A stretch of 64,000 nt of DNA, taken from positions 6,735,149 through 6,799,148 of the forward strand of contig NZ_LFJC01000003.1 in NCBI RefSeq assembly GCF_002776695.1, read 5' to 3'. Below, piece by piece: positions 24,473 through 33,501 of the stretch. The first letter of the stretch is position 1. Every line of letters begins with the position of its first letter. The notes under the pieces were generated by a model. The model saw only the letters and a program-made list of their open reading frames with translations. It did no database searches and was not told where the DNA came from. The DNA comes from Bradyrhizobium nitroreducens (GTDB taxonomy: Bacteria > Pseudomonadota > Alphaproteobacteria > Rhizobiales > Xanthobacteraceae). The translations under genes were made by a program, and so were the position numbers.

Positions 24473-27400
24473 ATGGCTGAAAGATATTTGACTGCGGGCG
24501 AGCGTGCGATGGTGACATCGATGTTCGGGGCGAGCATCGATGTTGACGCCATAAAGGTCACTGATCAGTCCTTCATGCCGTTGCAAAACACGCCCATGGT
24601 CCCTACCGGAGAGACCTTATATTGGCCGCATGGTATGGCGTTTCGTCCCTACTCTGAGGACTTCTCTACTGCGCCCCTCGTGTTGCAAGCAGAATTCATG
24701 CACGAGATGACCCATGTGTGGCAAAATCAGCATGGAGAAAGGACCAATAGTCTCTTCTTCGACCAACTGTTCCAGGGGCAGAAATTATACGATTTGTCGG
24801 CCGTAAGCTCTGACACGCCATGGAGCAATCTGAATCTAGAACAACAAGGCGAGGTCGTTAAGAATCTCTACCTTCTGCAGAAGGGAGGTTCTGTTTCTGG
24901 AACGTTGTCCCTACAAGATTATGACAACGTCTTTGGTAGCTCCGCTTGGCACGGCGACGAGCCTACTCATCCGATACTAACCCCCGGTCCGGTACAACAA
25001 TGCTTCGTTAAAGGAACGCCGATCCTGCTCGCCGATGGTAACTACAAGCCAATCGAGAGAATTGAGGTTGGGGACGTTGTGCAGGCCTTTGACGGCCTCG
25101 GGGGGTTACAGCCCCGGCGGGTCTTAAGGCTCTTCCGGAATGTAACGACCGAGCTGCTGGAACTGACGCCGACATTAGGCTGCTGGGACGATGCCGACGC
25201 TGCCGGCTTCAGCGCGTTGACGGTAACTCCGGGGCACGCGTTCCTGACGGCAAATGGTGAGTTCACGGAAATCGGAGAGACCATTCGACGCGCTCGCGAG
25301 GAGGGGGCGTCGGCGCGGATTGTGCTCTCGACTGGTCAGTTAGCGACTGTCGAGGCTAAACGCATAGCGTGGGGAGAAACAGGGCATCTTTACGAGCGGT
25401 CAGAGCTGATACGATATGAATCGAGCGGTACCGCGGCCTTGGCACCTAGCGTCGAGTTAGGTTGGAAGACGTATAACTTTGAAGTCGAGGATCTAAACAC
25501 CTACGTTGCCGCCGGTGTTAGAGTGCATAATCAAAGTGCGCCGACTATTGCGATTAGCCAGGAGGAGTTCGAGCACGAGTTTGGACACGAATTCAGTGGG
25601 TCCGAGGCAGATCAAGAGCTGCTGGTCAACGCAATCGTCGATGGTGCTCCCTTCATAAAGACAGAATATGTAGAGATTGACGGAACGAGCGAGTATACTG
25701 CGCCATACCTTACGTCGAACGGCGACAAGATCGTCATCACCGCGGACGCGAACAATTGGTTCGCGTCGATGGTACGAAATGGCGAAATTGATCAGATTAT
25801 CCAGAACAGTGCGGATGGAAGTAGCCACGTAACCATTTTTGATCCCAGCGAAGGACACGCCTACACGACGGTTGGCATCTCCAAAGACGCTAACGGCAAC
25901 ATCACAAACGTTGCGGCAACCCTCGACCCCAACGTCCTCGCCGCCGGCGGCTCCATCGGGCAGATCTTCGGCTCCGCCATCGGGCGCTCGATTGCCGGCA
26001 GTAATGCGTTCGCGCAGCTCGCGGCCGGGACGGTCGGCGGCTATATCGGCCAGCGGCTTGGGACTGCACTTGCGGCTTCGCTGCAGGGGGACCTTTCAGG
26101 TTTCAACTTTGCCCAGGCATTCGACCATTTCGGCGTCGGCATCTCCGGCGCGGCCGCTGGCTCGGTCGCCTCGTTCCTCACCGCTGAGCTCGGCACGGCA
26201 CTCGGGCTGGATGGTTTCGGCGCGCAATTGTTCAATACGGTCGTCGGCGGCTATGCCGGCAGCGTGCTGAACCAGGTCATTCAAACGTCGTTCACGGCTG
26301 GCACCTCGGCGATCAACTGGGCCTCGGCTTTCTCCAACGCCACGTCGGCGGTCAGCGGCTCGATCGGTTCGCTACTCGCGACCCAGATCGTTCACGCCGA
26401 GAACCTCGGCGGTGCGATCGGCGGTCAAATCGGCGGAGCCGTTGGTGGAATCATCGGCGCTACCACCATCGGCCTCAGTGCCGTGCTGGGCGTGATCGTT
26501 CCCGGGATCGGTGCCTTCTTTGGCACGTTCCTCGGCACTCTCGTCGGCAATGTGATCGGGGCAGGCGACAAATATCCGCAGTCCTATCATTCGGTGGTCC
26601 AGGGCGAGCACTTCTACCTCACCAACCTGAACCACGTGCAGGACGGCGGCGACGTCAGCGTATCCGACGCGATGGCCAACGCCGCGATCGGGATGGCGAA
26701 CGCGTACCTGTCCGCCGTGGACGGCGTTGCGATCGGGCCCGGGATCGCATCGAGCCTGATTGGCTACGTGGTCGTCAGCAACGGCACGAGCGTGCAGTAC
26801 CAGACCTCCTACGACGGAGGACAGAACTACGACCGTTTCCGTACGGCTGACGAAGCCGTGCAGTCGTTCGCCCCGCATCTGCTGCAGGGCACCGAGGCGA
26901 TCGGCGGCAATCTGCTGATGAAGCGTGCTCATCACAACGGCAACGCCGCGGACATGCTGACGCTGGCGGGCGACCTTCAGGTGGCGCAGGACTATGAGCG
27001 CTATCTGGACAATCGCGAGGTCATTAACGCGCTGATCGCGGCCAACCCGAACACGGCCTTCACCGAAGGCTGGGCCGCCACCTTCGCGCGCGTGCAGGAT
27101 CTCGGCCTCAGCCATTATGGCGCCGTGGATTTCCTGGGCGGGATGGTGACGGGCTATCTGGATTCCGTCCGCAAGGCGGGACTGAGCTTCAGCCTCGCGG
27201 ACGTCTCCGTGAAGCACGGCGGCGACGGCAGTATCACGATCGCGATTCACGTCCCCGGCAATGTCGACATTCCCGGCGCTCTGTCGGTGTTCGCGAGCCG
27301 CACCGACGTGGTGGACGATGCCACCGGCAAGACGGTGCAGCTCGTCTTCTCCGACGCCCTCGCCGCCGCCGGTTACCATGGTCCGGCCTCGTCCACCATC

Positions 27401-30082
27401 AGCAACGGCGTCCAGATGGTGACCGCGGCGGGCGGCAGCAATTTCTGGTTCGGCCGCGACGACATGCCGAACAATTTCAACGGCGCGGCGGCGGGCCAGG
27501 TCGTCCTGGTCGGCGGTGCGTTGAATGACGTCATGAGCGGCAGCGGCAGCGCCGACTTCATGGACGGCGGCGCCGGCGACGACAACCTCTATGGTGGTTA
27601 CGGTAACGACGTCATGCGCGGCGGCAAGGGGGCCGACAGTCTCAACGGGGCGCGTGGCAACGATACCTACGTGTTCGGCCGCGGCGACGGCATCGACACC
27701 ATTTTCGACCATACCGTGGAGACGGGGACAAACGGAGGTCATCTCGACGGCGGCGTCGACGCGCTGGCCTTTGCTTCCGGCATCGTGCTCTCCGACGTGG
27801 TGTTCCAGCTGTCGGGCAACGATATGATCGTCGGGATCAAGGATCCCGCCAATCCAGGCCTGGCGCTCGCGCAGATGTCCGACCGGATCACGTTGCAGAA
27901 CTGGCTCGACCCGCTCGACAGGATCGAGAAGTTCGTTTTTGCCGACGGCACGGCGCTCGACTTCTCCTCCCGCGCGGGGTTGACGGCCGGCTTTGCCACG
28001 ATCGACACCGCGGGGTCGACGAGCCTGATGCAGATCGGGACGAACTACTACTTCTATGCCAATGGCATCGAGCCGATGCTGAAATACGGCGGCTCGCCGT
28101 TCACGTCCACCATGCTGGAGGGCCGGACGCTCCTCGGCGTGGAGCAGACTTCCTTTGGATACGAACTTGCAATTCGCCTGCCGGGCACGGACCAGTATAC
28201 GGTCTGGAACACCGACAGCAGCGGCAATGTCGTGGGCAATGGCACCGGCGGCGTCGTCAGCGGCGCGAGTTACGAGCTCGAATCGCTCGAGCCGAGCTTC
28301 CATCAGGACATCAACGGCGACGGCATGATCGGCGTCTGGACGCCGATCGAGCAGATCGGGGCGACCAGCTTGACGTTGTCAGGTGGCGCTTATTACTTCG
28401 TCAACGTCAGCAGCGTCACCGGACTGTTCCTGAAGTATCAAGGCTCTCCGGTTGTCGCGGCCGATTGGGGAACCTGGTCGATCATTGGTGTCGAGCAGGT
28501 GGCGGGCGGCGGCTACGATGTGGTCTGGAAGAATTCGGCGAACCTGCACTACTCGGTCTGGAGCACGGACAGCAACGGCAACTTCCTGACCACTCTCGGC
28601 GCGGCTCCCGAGGTGCTGGGGAATGACGCCTCCCTGCGGGCGCTGGAGCCGACGCTTCACCAGGATCTCAACGGCGACGGCACGATCGGCGTTCCCGTCA
28701 CGATCGAAGCTCTCGGATCGACCAGCCCGATCCTGTCTGCCGGCAACTACTATCTGATCGGTATCAGCACCGGCACCGGGCCTGTTCTAAAGTCTCAAGG
28801 TACGCCCGTGGTTGCGGCCAACTACGGAGCCTACTCGGTCATTGCTGCCGAACAGGTTGCGGGCGGGGGTTATGATGTCGCCTGGAAAAACGCCTCCACC
28901 GGAAAGTTTTCGATCTGGAGCACGGACAGCAACGGCAATTTTCTGACGACCCTTGGCGCGGCTCCCGAGTTGGGGGCGACGGAAATGTCTCTCAAGGCGC
29001 TGGAGACAGCTTTCCATCAGGACCTCAATGGCGATGGCGCGGTCGGCATGCCCTCGATCGAATTGAACGGCTCGACGAGCACGGTTCTGTATAGCGGCTA
29101 CTATTACCTGCTCAGCACCAGCACTGGCACGGGCCAAGTTCTGAAGTATCAGGGCTCTCCTGTCATTGCCGCCAATTATGGTGCCTATTCGGTGATTGCA
29201 GCCGAACAGGTGTCGGGCGGTGGCTATGACGTCGCCTGGAAAAACTCCTCGACCGGAAAGTTCTCGATCTGGAGCACGGACAGCAACGGCAATTTTGTGA
29301 CGACCCTTGCCGCCGCTCCCGAGGTGACCGGGACCGATCCCTCGCTCAAGGCGCTGGAGGCGACGTTCCATCAGGATCTCAACGGCGACGGCGTGATCAC
29401 GGGTTCGCCCGTCGTGCTCGACCTCGACGGCAACGGGGTCGGGCTCGTGTCCCTGTCCAACTCTACCGCTTCCTTCGACATGGACGGGCAAGGCGTTCGC
29501 GAACATACGGCGTGGGTATCGAGCGGCGATGCTCTGTTGGCGATCGACCTCGGTGCCAATGGCAGTGCGGGGCCCGACGGCGTGATCGACCAGACCAAGG
29601 AGATCGTGTTCACGGCCTGGGCGCCGGGCGCGACCTCCGACATGGCCGCGCTTGCGCAAGTGTTCGATACCAACCGCAATGGTCAGCTCGATGCGGCCGA
29701 CAGCCGCTGGAGCGACTTCCGGATCTGGCAGGACGCCAATGGTGACGGCATCTCGCAGGCAGGCGAGGTCAAGAGCCTGGATGCGATCGGCATTGTCGCG
29801 ATTGGCCTCGATCCCAAGGGACCATCGCAGACGTTTGCCGATGGCTCGGCGATCAGCGGGCTGGCGAACTTTGTCTGGAAAGACGGTACGACGGGTACGG
29901 CCGCAGACGTGTCGTTCGCGTATCGTCCCGGCGCCAGCGGGACAGCGGCGAATGAGCCGTCCACGCATCTTGCGGAGGTCGTCGCCGAAGGTTGGCATGA
30001 GATCGACGGAGGGCATGGCGTCGCGCAGGCGCTGGATCAATTGCTCGCCAGTGCTGCGAGCCATCACTGGCATATCGCGTGA
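24473..30082 (+). CDS. Giant RTX protein: zincin-like region, Hint domain, glycine-zipper region, RTX repeats, Trp-rich tandem repeats
   Basis: 1869 residues. Order: (1) 1-176, similar to Vgr-related zincin-like proteins, with HEMTH at 77-81 in FMHEMTHVWQ; (2) 177-353, a Hint domain starting CFVKGTP (Cys177), with TPGH (252-255) and ending VHN before Gln-Ser; (3) 354-475, with a second HExxH (HEFGH, 368-372); (4) about 485-700, glycine-zipper hydrophobic stretches like RTX pore regions; (5) about 1010-1080, RTX calcium nonapeptides (GGAGDDNLY, GGYGND) and an adjoining haemolysin-type domain; (6) about 1175-1645, four Trp-rich repeats, each ending in a DLNGDG-type loop; (7) 1646-1869, an aspartate-rich calcium-binding C-terminus. 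No N-terminal signal is seen, so type I secretion is expected, but no HlyB/HlyD genes are in the window. Composition changes near base 25900. It is probably acylated by the upstream HlyC-like enzyme. Confidence 0.85.
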   Translation: MAERYLTAGERAMVTSMFGASIDVDAIKVTDQSFMPLQNTPMVPTGETLYWPHGMAFRPYSEDFSTAPLVLQAEFMHEMTHVWQNQHGERTNSLFFDQLFQGQKLYDLSAVSSDTPWSNLNLEQQGEVVKNLYLLQKGGSVSGTLSLQDYDNVFGSSAWHGDEPTHPILTPGPVQQCFVKGTPILLADGNYKPIERIEVGDVVQAFDGLGGLQPRRVLRLFRNVTTELLELTPTLGCWDDADAAGFSALTVTPGHAFLTANGEFTEIGETIRRAREEGASARIVLSTGQLATVEAKRIAWGETGHLYERSELIRYESSGTAALAPSVELGWKTYNFEVEDLNTYVAAGVRVHNQSAPTIAISQEEFEHEFGHEFSGSEADQELLVNAIVDGAPFIKTEYVEIDGTSEYTAPYLTSNGDKIVITADANNWFASMVRNGEIDQIIQNSADGSSHVTIFDPSEGHAYTTVGISKDANGNITNVAATLDPNVLAAGGSIGQIFGSAIGRSIAGSNAFAQLAAGTVGGYIGQRLGTALAASLQGDLSGFNFAQAFDHFGVGISGAAAGSVASFLTAELGTALGLDGFGAQLFNTVVGGYAGSVLNQVIQTSFTAGTSAINWASAFSNATSAVSGSIGSLLATQIVHAENLGGAIGGQIGGAVGGIIGATTIGLSAVLGVIVPGIGAFFGTFLGTLVGNVIGAGDKYPQSYHSVVQGEHFYLTNLNHVQDGGDVSVSDAMANAAIGMANAYLSAVDGVAIGPGIASSLIGYVVVSNGTSVQYQTSYDGGQNYDRFRTADEAVQSFAPHLLQGTEAIGGNLLMKRAHHNGNAADMLTLAGDLQVAQDYERYLDNREVINALIAANPNTAFTEGWAATFARVQDLGLSHYGAVDFLGGMVTGYLDSVRKAGLSFSLADVSVKHGGDGSITIAIHVPGNVDIPGALSVFASRTDVVDDATGKTVQLVFSDALAAAGYHGPASSTISNGVQMVTAAGGSNFWFGRDDMPNNFNGAAAGQVVLVGGALNDVMSGSGSADFMDGGAGDDNLYGGYGNDVMRGGKGADSLNGARGNDTYVFGRGDGIDTIFDHTVETGTNGGHLDGGVDALAFASGIVLSDVVFQLSGNDMIVGIKDPANPGLALAQMSDRITLQNWLDPLDRIEKFVFADGTALDFSSRAGLTAGFATIDTAGSTSLMQIGTNYYFYANGIEPMLKYGGSPFTSTMLEGRTLLGVEQTSFGYELAIRLPGTDQYTVWNTDSSGNVVGNGTGGVVSGASYELESLEPSFHQDINGDGMIGVWTPIEQIGATSLTLSGGAYYFVNVSSVTGLFLKYQGSPVVAADWGTWSIIGVEQVAGGGYDVVWKNSANLHYSVWSTDSNGNFLTTLGAAPEVLGNDASLRALEPTLHQDLNGDGTIGVPVTIEALGSTSPILSAGNYYLIGISTGTGPVLKSQGTPVVAANYGAYSVIAAEQVAGGGYDVAWKNASTGKFSIWSTDSNGNFLTTLGAAPELGATEMSLKALETAFHQDLNGDGAVGMPSIELNGSTSTVLYSGYYYLLSTSTGTGQVLKYQGSPVIAANYGAYSVIAAEQVSGGGYDVAWKNSSTGKFSIWSTDSNGNFVTTLAAAPEVTGTDPSLKALEATFHQDLNGDGVITGSPVVLDLDGNGVGLVSLSNSTASFDMDGQGVREHTAWVSSGDALLAIDLGANGSAGPDGVIDQTKEIVFTAWAPGATSDMAALAQVFDTNRNGQLDAADSRWSDFRIWQDANGDGISQAGEVKSLDAIGIVAIGLDPKGPSQTFADGSAISGLANFVWKDGTTGTAADVSFAYRPGASGTAANEPSTHLAEVVAEGWHEIDGGHGVAQALDQLLASAASHHWHIA
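27984..29408 (+). repeat. Four in-frame tandem repeats inside the RTX gene
   Basis: The HQDxNGDG-type block recurs at 28301, 28658, 29015 and 29369, giving units of 357, 357 and 354 bases. Copy 1 is divergent. Copies 3 and 4 are nearly identical at DNA level (shared GGAAAGTTTTCGATCTGG-like stretches), which suggests recent duplication. Each unit carries YDVxWKN and WSTDSNGNF, resembling the Trp-rich domain first named in Synechocystis. Confidence 0.85.
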
Positions 30083-30099
30083 GGCGTACCCCAGACATG

Positions 30100-30130
30100 A
30101 GAAAGCGCCCGTGGGGGGCGGGCGCTTTCT
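30100..30130. terminator. Strong terminator after the RTX gene
   Basis: A perfect 12-bp stem AGAAAGCGCCCG/CGGGCGCTTTCT closes a 7-base G-rich loop, with A- and T-rich ends on the two sides. It works on paper in both directions and would separate the RTX gene from the convergent small gene at 30225. Confidence 0.8.
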
Positions 30131-30224
30131 GTAGTCGACTTGGGGTTGGGGTCGTCTACATATCCACGTGGCGACTTTGGGGGGCTGGTAAAGAGCCGCG
30201 TGAATTCCTGAAACTCATGTCTCC

Positions 30225-30425
30225 TTAGCGAACGAGGGACGCATTCGCGCTGGTCACAACGACCGGCTTGCCGGCCTTGATGACGCGGGCGGTCTGGGTC
30301 AGGCCTTCGTCCGAACCCGTGCGTGCCGTAATGCCGAAGCCTGCCACCGTGATCCCTGCAACGAGGGCCACGACCACGATCTTCAAGTGGGTCGAGCGAT
30401 CTGCGCTGTAAATCGAGTGGTTCAT
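30225..30425 (-). CDS. Small single-pass membrane protein, 66 residues
   Basis: Starts MNHSIYSADRSTHLKIVVVALVAG, with one transmembrane helix at about residues 14-34 and a short, mostly polar outer tail. AGGAG precedes the chosen ATG; a 14-codon extension upstream lacks a ribosome site. From memory, short proteins with this MNHSIYSADRSTHLKIVVV start are common in Bradyrhizobium and have no known function. Confidence 0.75.
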   Translation of the reverse strand: MNHSIYSADRSTHLKIVVVALVAGITVAGFGITARTGSDEGLTQTARVIKAGKPVVVTSANASLVR

Positions 30426-30719
30426 GGAAGGCTCCTGCCGCCATCTACCCGAAGTAGTCGCCTGCATATTTGGGCAGGTTCATGCTTCCGGTGCCCAACA
30501 ACCTAGTATTGGGGGGATTCGTTCCCAAGAGGCCATCACAAGAGCGTGAATGGACGTGAAAGATCGCGATCGGATTCGAGCCCGAGGCGTGCTTTTTGAT
30601 AATTATTTCAAAGCTGTAATGTGCCTGTCAGCGTGCTTATGGGCGTTTGGTCCACAGGGTGCCGGGAACTCAAAAACCATTTGCCTGTGGCCGAAAAACA
30701 CACGGCTTCTTAAGGCAAA
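30426..30719. other. Gap between the small membrane protein gene and flhA
   Basis: 294 bases with no gene seen. It contains a 7-bp inverted repeat CCACAGG/CCTGTGG (near 30652 and 30684) just beyond the flhA stop, which may contribute to the mRNA end. The AT-rich stretch around 30595-30620 could hold a promoter for the minus-strand small gene. Confidence 0.35.
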
Positions 30720-32861
30720 TCAGATGCTTCCGACCGTTTTGAGCCTCGCCCTGGGGTGGATTTCGGCCTGCGACAGCACGGTGGTCTGGGCCCGGAACCG
30801 CTCCACCAGGGAGCGCACGAAGGGACGAATTGCCGCAGAGGTGACCAGCACCGGCGCCTCGCCTTCGCGGGCCGCGCGCTCGAACGCCTCGCGCACGGCG
30901 GTCATGAACTCCGACAGTTTCGAGGGCTGCATCGCAAGGCTGCGCTCCTCGCCCTGGCCGATGATGGATTCGGCAAAGGCCTGCTCCCATTTCGCCGACA
31001 GCGCGATCAGCGGCAGATAGCCGGCATAGGAGGTGTTTTGCGCGCAGATCTGCCGGGCGAGACGGGCGCGGACGTGCTCGACCATGGTCGCGGGATTGCG
31101 CGAGAAGGCGAGCGAGTCGGCGATGCCTTCGAGGATGGTCGAGAGGTCGCGGATCGAGATGCGCTCGGCGAGCAGGAGCTGCAGCACGCGCTGGATGCCT
31201 GATACCGTGACCTGGCCGGGGACGATGTCCTTGACCAGCTCGCTCTGCTCCTTCGGCAGCTCCTTGAGCAGTTTCTGCACCTCGCCATAGGAGAGCAGGT
31301 CCGACATGTTGGCCTTGAGCAGCTCGGTGAGGTGGGTCGAGAGCACGGTGGCCGCATCGACCACGGTGTAGCCCTTGAGCGAGGCTTCCTCCTTGAGGCT
31401 GGCGTCGACCCAGGTCGCGGGCAGGCCGAAGGTCGGCTCGGTGGTGTGGATGCCGGGCACCTGCACCTGGCTGCCGCCGGGGTCCATGACCATGAACTGG
31501 TTCGGCCAGATCTTGCCGGTGCCGGCGTCGACCTCCTTGATCTTGATGATGTAGGTGTTGGCTTCGAGCTGGACGTTGTCGAGGATGCGGACCGCCGGCA
31601 TCACAAAACCCATCTCGATCGCGAGCGAGCGGCGCAGCGCCTTGATCTGCTCGGTGAGGCGGTCGGTGCCGTCGGGGCCATTGACCAGCGGCAGCAGGGC
31701 ATAGCCGAGCTCGATCTTGAGGTCGTCGATCTTGAGCGCGGCCGAGATCGGCTCCTCCGCCGCGGCGGAGCCCGGCGCGCCGGGCTGACCTGCTGCCGGG
31801 GCAGCCTTGGCGGCTTCCTCGGCCTTGGCGGTGACACGGTTGCGGTTGCGGGCGTTCCAGGCCAGCGCGCCGGCGCCGGCGCCGAGCGCCAGGAAGGGCA
31901 GGGTCGGAATGCCCGGCAGTGCCGCCAGCACCAGCATGACCGCCGAGGACATCGCGAGCGCCTGCGGATAGCCGGAGAACTGCTTCATCAGCGCCTTGTC
32001 GGCGGCGCCGGAGACGCCGGCCTTGGAGACGAGCAGGCCGGCCGCGGTCGAGACGATCAGCGCCGGCACCTGGGTGACGAGGCCGTCGCCCACGGTCAGC
32101 AGCGTGTAGCTGCGCCCCGCATCGGCGAAGGACATGCCCTGCTGGGCGACGCCGATGATCATGCCGCCGACGACGTTGATGAAGACGATCAAAAGGCCGG
32201 CGATGGCATCGCCGCGGACGAATTTGGAGGCACCGTCCATGGCGCCGAAGAAGCCGCTCTCGTCCTCCAGCTCCTTGCGCCGGTGCTTGGCGACCGTCTC
32301 GTCGATCAGGCCGGCGGACAAGTCGGCGTCGATCGCCATCTGCTTGCCGGGCATGGCGTCGAGGTGGAAGCGGGCGGCGACTTCGGCGATACGGCCCGAA
32401 CCCTTGGTGATGACGACGAAGTTGACGATGATCAGGATGGCGAAGACGATGATGCCGATGACGAAATTGCCGCCCATCACGAAGCTGCCGAAGGCTTCGA
32501 TGACATGACCGGCGGCGGCCGTGCCCTCGTGCCCGTGCGACAGGATCAGCCGGGTCGAAGCCATGTTGAGCGACAGGCGCAGCATGGTCGAGATCAAGAG
32601 GACGGTCGGGAAGGCGGAGAATTCCAGCGGCGTCTGGATGAACAGCGAGGTCATCAGGATCAGGATCGACAGCGTGATCGAGATCGCCAGGAACAGGTCC
32701 AGCACGATCGCGGGCAGGGGCAGGATCAGCACCACCAGGATGGTGAGGATGCCCAGCGCCAGCGCGATGTCGCCGCGCTTGAGGATGGTGACGATCTCGT
32801 TGAGGGAAGGGATGCTCGGTCTTGCGCTGCCTACGCCCTGTCCTGCGGTGACGTCGACCAT
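30720..32861 (-). CDS. flhA: Flagellar export gate protein FlhA
   Basis: 713 residues, standard length. About eight membrane helices fill the N-terminal half, including the conserved FHIPEP-like block FHLDAMPGKQMAIDADL near residue 160. The C-terminal cytoplasmic half docks export chaperones. FlhA is the main gate of the flagellar type III export apparatus in the inner membrane. The start MVDVTAGQ follows GGGAGG; the 34-codon upstream extension is not FlhA-like. It stands alone here, without fliR, flhB or other flagellar genes, as scattered flagellar loci can do in Bradyrhizobium, which has two flagellar systems. I cannot tell which system it serves. Confidence 0.95.
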   Translation of the reverse strand: MVDVTAGQGVGSARPSIPSLNEIVTILKRGDIALALGILTILVVLILPLPAIVLDLFLAISITLSILILMTSLFIQTPLEFSAFPTVLLISTMLRLSLNMASTRLILSHGHEGTAAAGHVIEAFGSFVMGGNFVIGIIVFAILIIVNFVVITKGSGRIAEVAARFHLDAMPGKQMAIDADLSAGLIDETVAKHRRKELEDESGFFGAMDGASKFVRGDAIAGLLIVFINVVGGMIIGVAQQGMSFADAGRSYTLLTVGDGLVTQVPALIVSTAAGLLVSKAGVSGAADKALMKQFSGYPQALAMSSAVMLVLAALPGIPTLPFLALGAGAGALAWNARNRNRVTAKAEEAAKAAPAAGQPGAPGSAAAEEPISAALKIDDLKIELGYALLPLVNGPDGTDRLTEQIKALRRSLAIEMGFVMPAVRILDNVQLEANTYIIKIKEVDAGTGKIWPNQFMVMDPGGSQVQVPGIHTTEPTFGLPATWVDASLKEEASLKGYTVVDAATVLSTHLTELLKANMSDLLSYGEVQKLLKELPKEQSELVKDIVPGQVTVSGIQRVLQLLLAERISIRDLSTILEGIADSLAFSRNPATMVEHVRARLARQICAQNTSYAGYLPLIALSAKWEQAFAESIIGQGEERSLAMQPSKLSEFMTAVREAFERAAREGEAPVLVTSAAIRPFVRSLVERFRAQTTVLSQAEIHPRARLKTVGSI

Positions 32862-33182
32862 GGTAGCTGCCTCCCCGCGCGACTGCCGTCCGCGCGCCCC
32901 AAACGTCTGCGCGGCGGCCGAAGGGCCGCCGTTCCGAAAGTGAGGCACCGCACTGGCGTCCACAGGGATCCCCCCGTTTTACGCGGCCGACGACACTCGA
33001 CTTCACCCGGCAATTCTTGCCGGGTGTATGGTTAGCAAAGGGTTAACGCGGGGGCGGGAAGGCGGCGGGATGGGGCGTTTCGGGGGGAAACGTCGTCGTT
33101 CCGGGGTGGCTCGGAGAGCCGAACCCGGAACCTCGAGATTCCGGATTCGGTCCTGCGGACCGCCCCGGAATGACAGGGGAGG
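32862..33182. repeat. Gap upstream of flhA with a perfect hairpin and a REP-like palindrome
   Basis: 33004-33026 is a perfect hairpin (CACCCGGCAA/TTGCCGGGTG, 3-base loop). 33094-33174 is a REP-like element that begins CGTCGTTCCGGGG and ends CCCCGGAATGAC, with nested inner arms. No gene is visible in these 321 bases. Confidence 0.65.
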
Positions 33183-33485
33183 CTACTTCGCCTTGTCGAT
33201 CTTAGTCACGGTGTATCCCGAAGCCGCCTCCTCGGCCTCGAAGGTCACCTTGTCGCCGACTTTCACCTGCTTGAGCATGGCGGGGTCCTTGACGCGGTAG
33301 ACCATGGTCATGGGCTCCTCCATGCCGAGGCTCTTGGCGGGACCGTGCTTGAGCGTGATCTTGCCGGCGCCCTCGTCGATCTTTTTGACTTCGCCGCTGA
33401 TCGCGGCGGCCCCCGCCGCGAGGGCGGCGGTGGTCAAGCCGGCAGTCAGCGTCAGCGCAGCGGCGAAACGGATGATGCGGTTCAT
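33183..33485 (-). CDS. Periplasmic copper-binding protein, CusF-like
   Basis: 100 residues. A signal peptide ending ALAAGAAA is followed by a small OB-fold-like domain. Likely Cu(I)/Ag(I) ligands are the His in LKHGPAKS and the two Met of EPMTM; the tryptophan next to the metal in E. coli CusF is absent. The ATG follows AAGGAG. It is the last gene of a minus-strand copper cluster and probably carries metal to an efflux system in the periplasm. Confidence 0.85.
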   Translation of the reverse strand: MNRIIRFAAALTLTAGLTTAALAAGAAAISGEVKKIDEGAGKITLKHGPAKSLGMEEPMTMVYRVKDPAMLKQVKVGDKVTFEAEEAASGYTVTKIDKAK

Positions 33486-33501
33486 GGGAGGCTCCTTGTC
33501 G

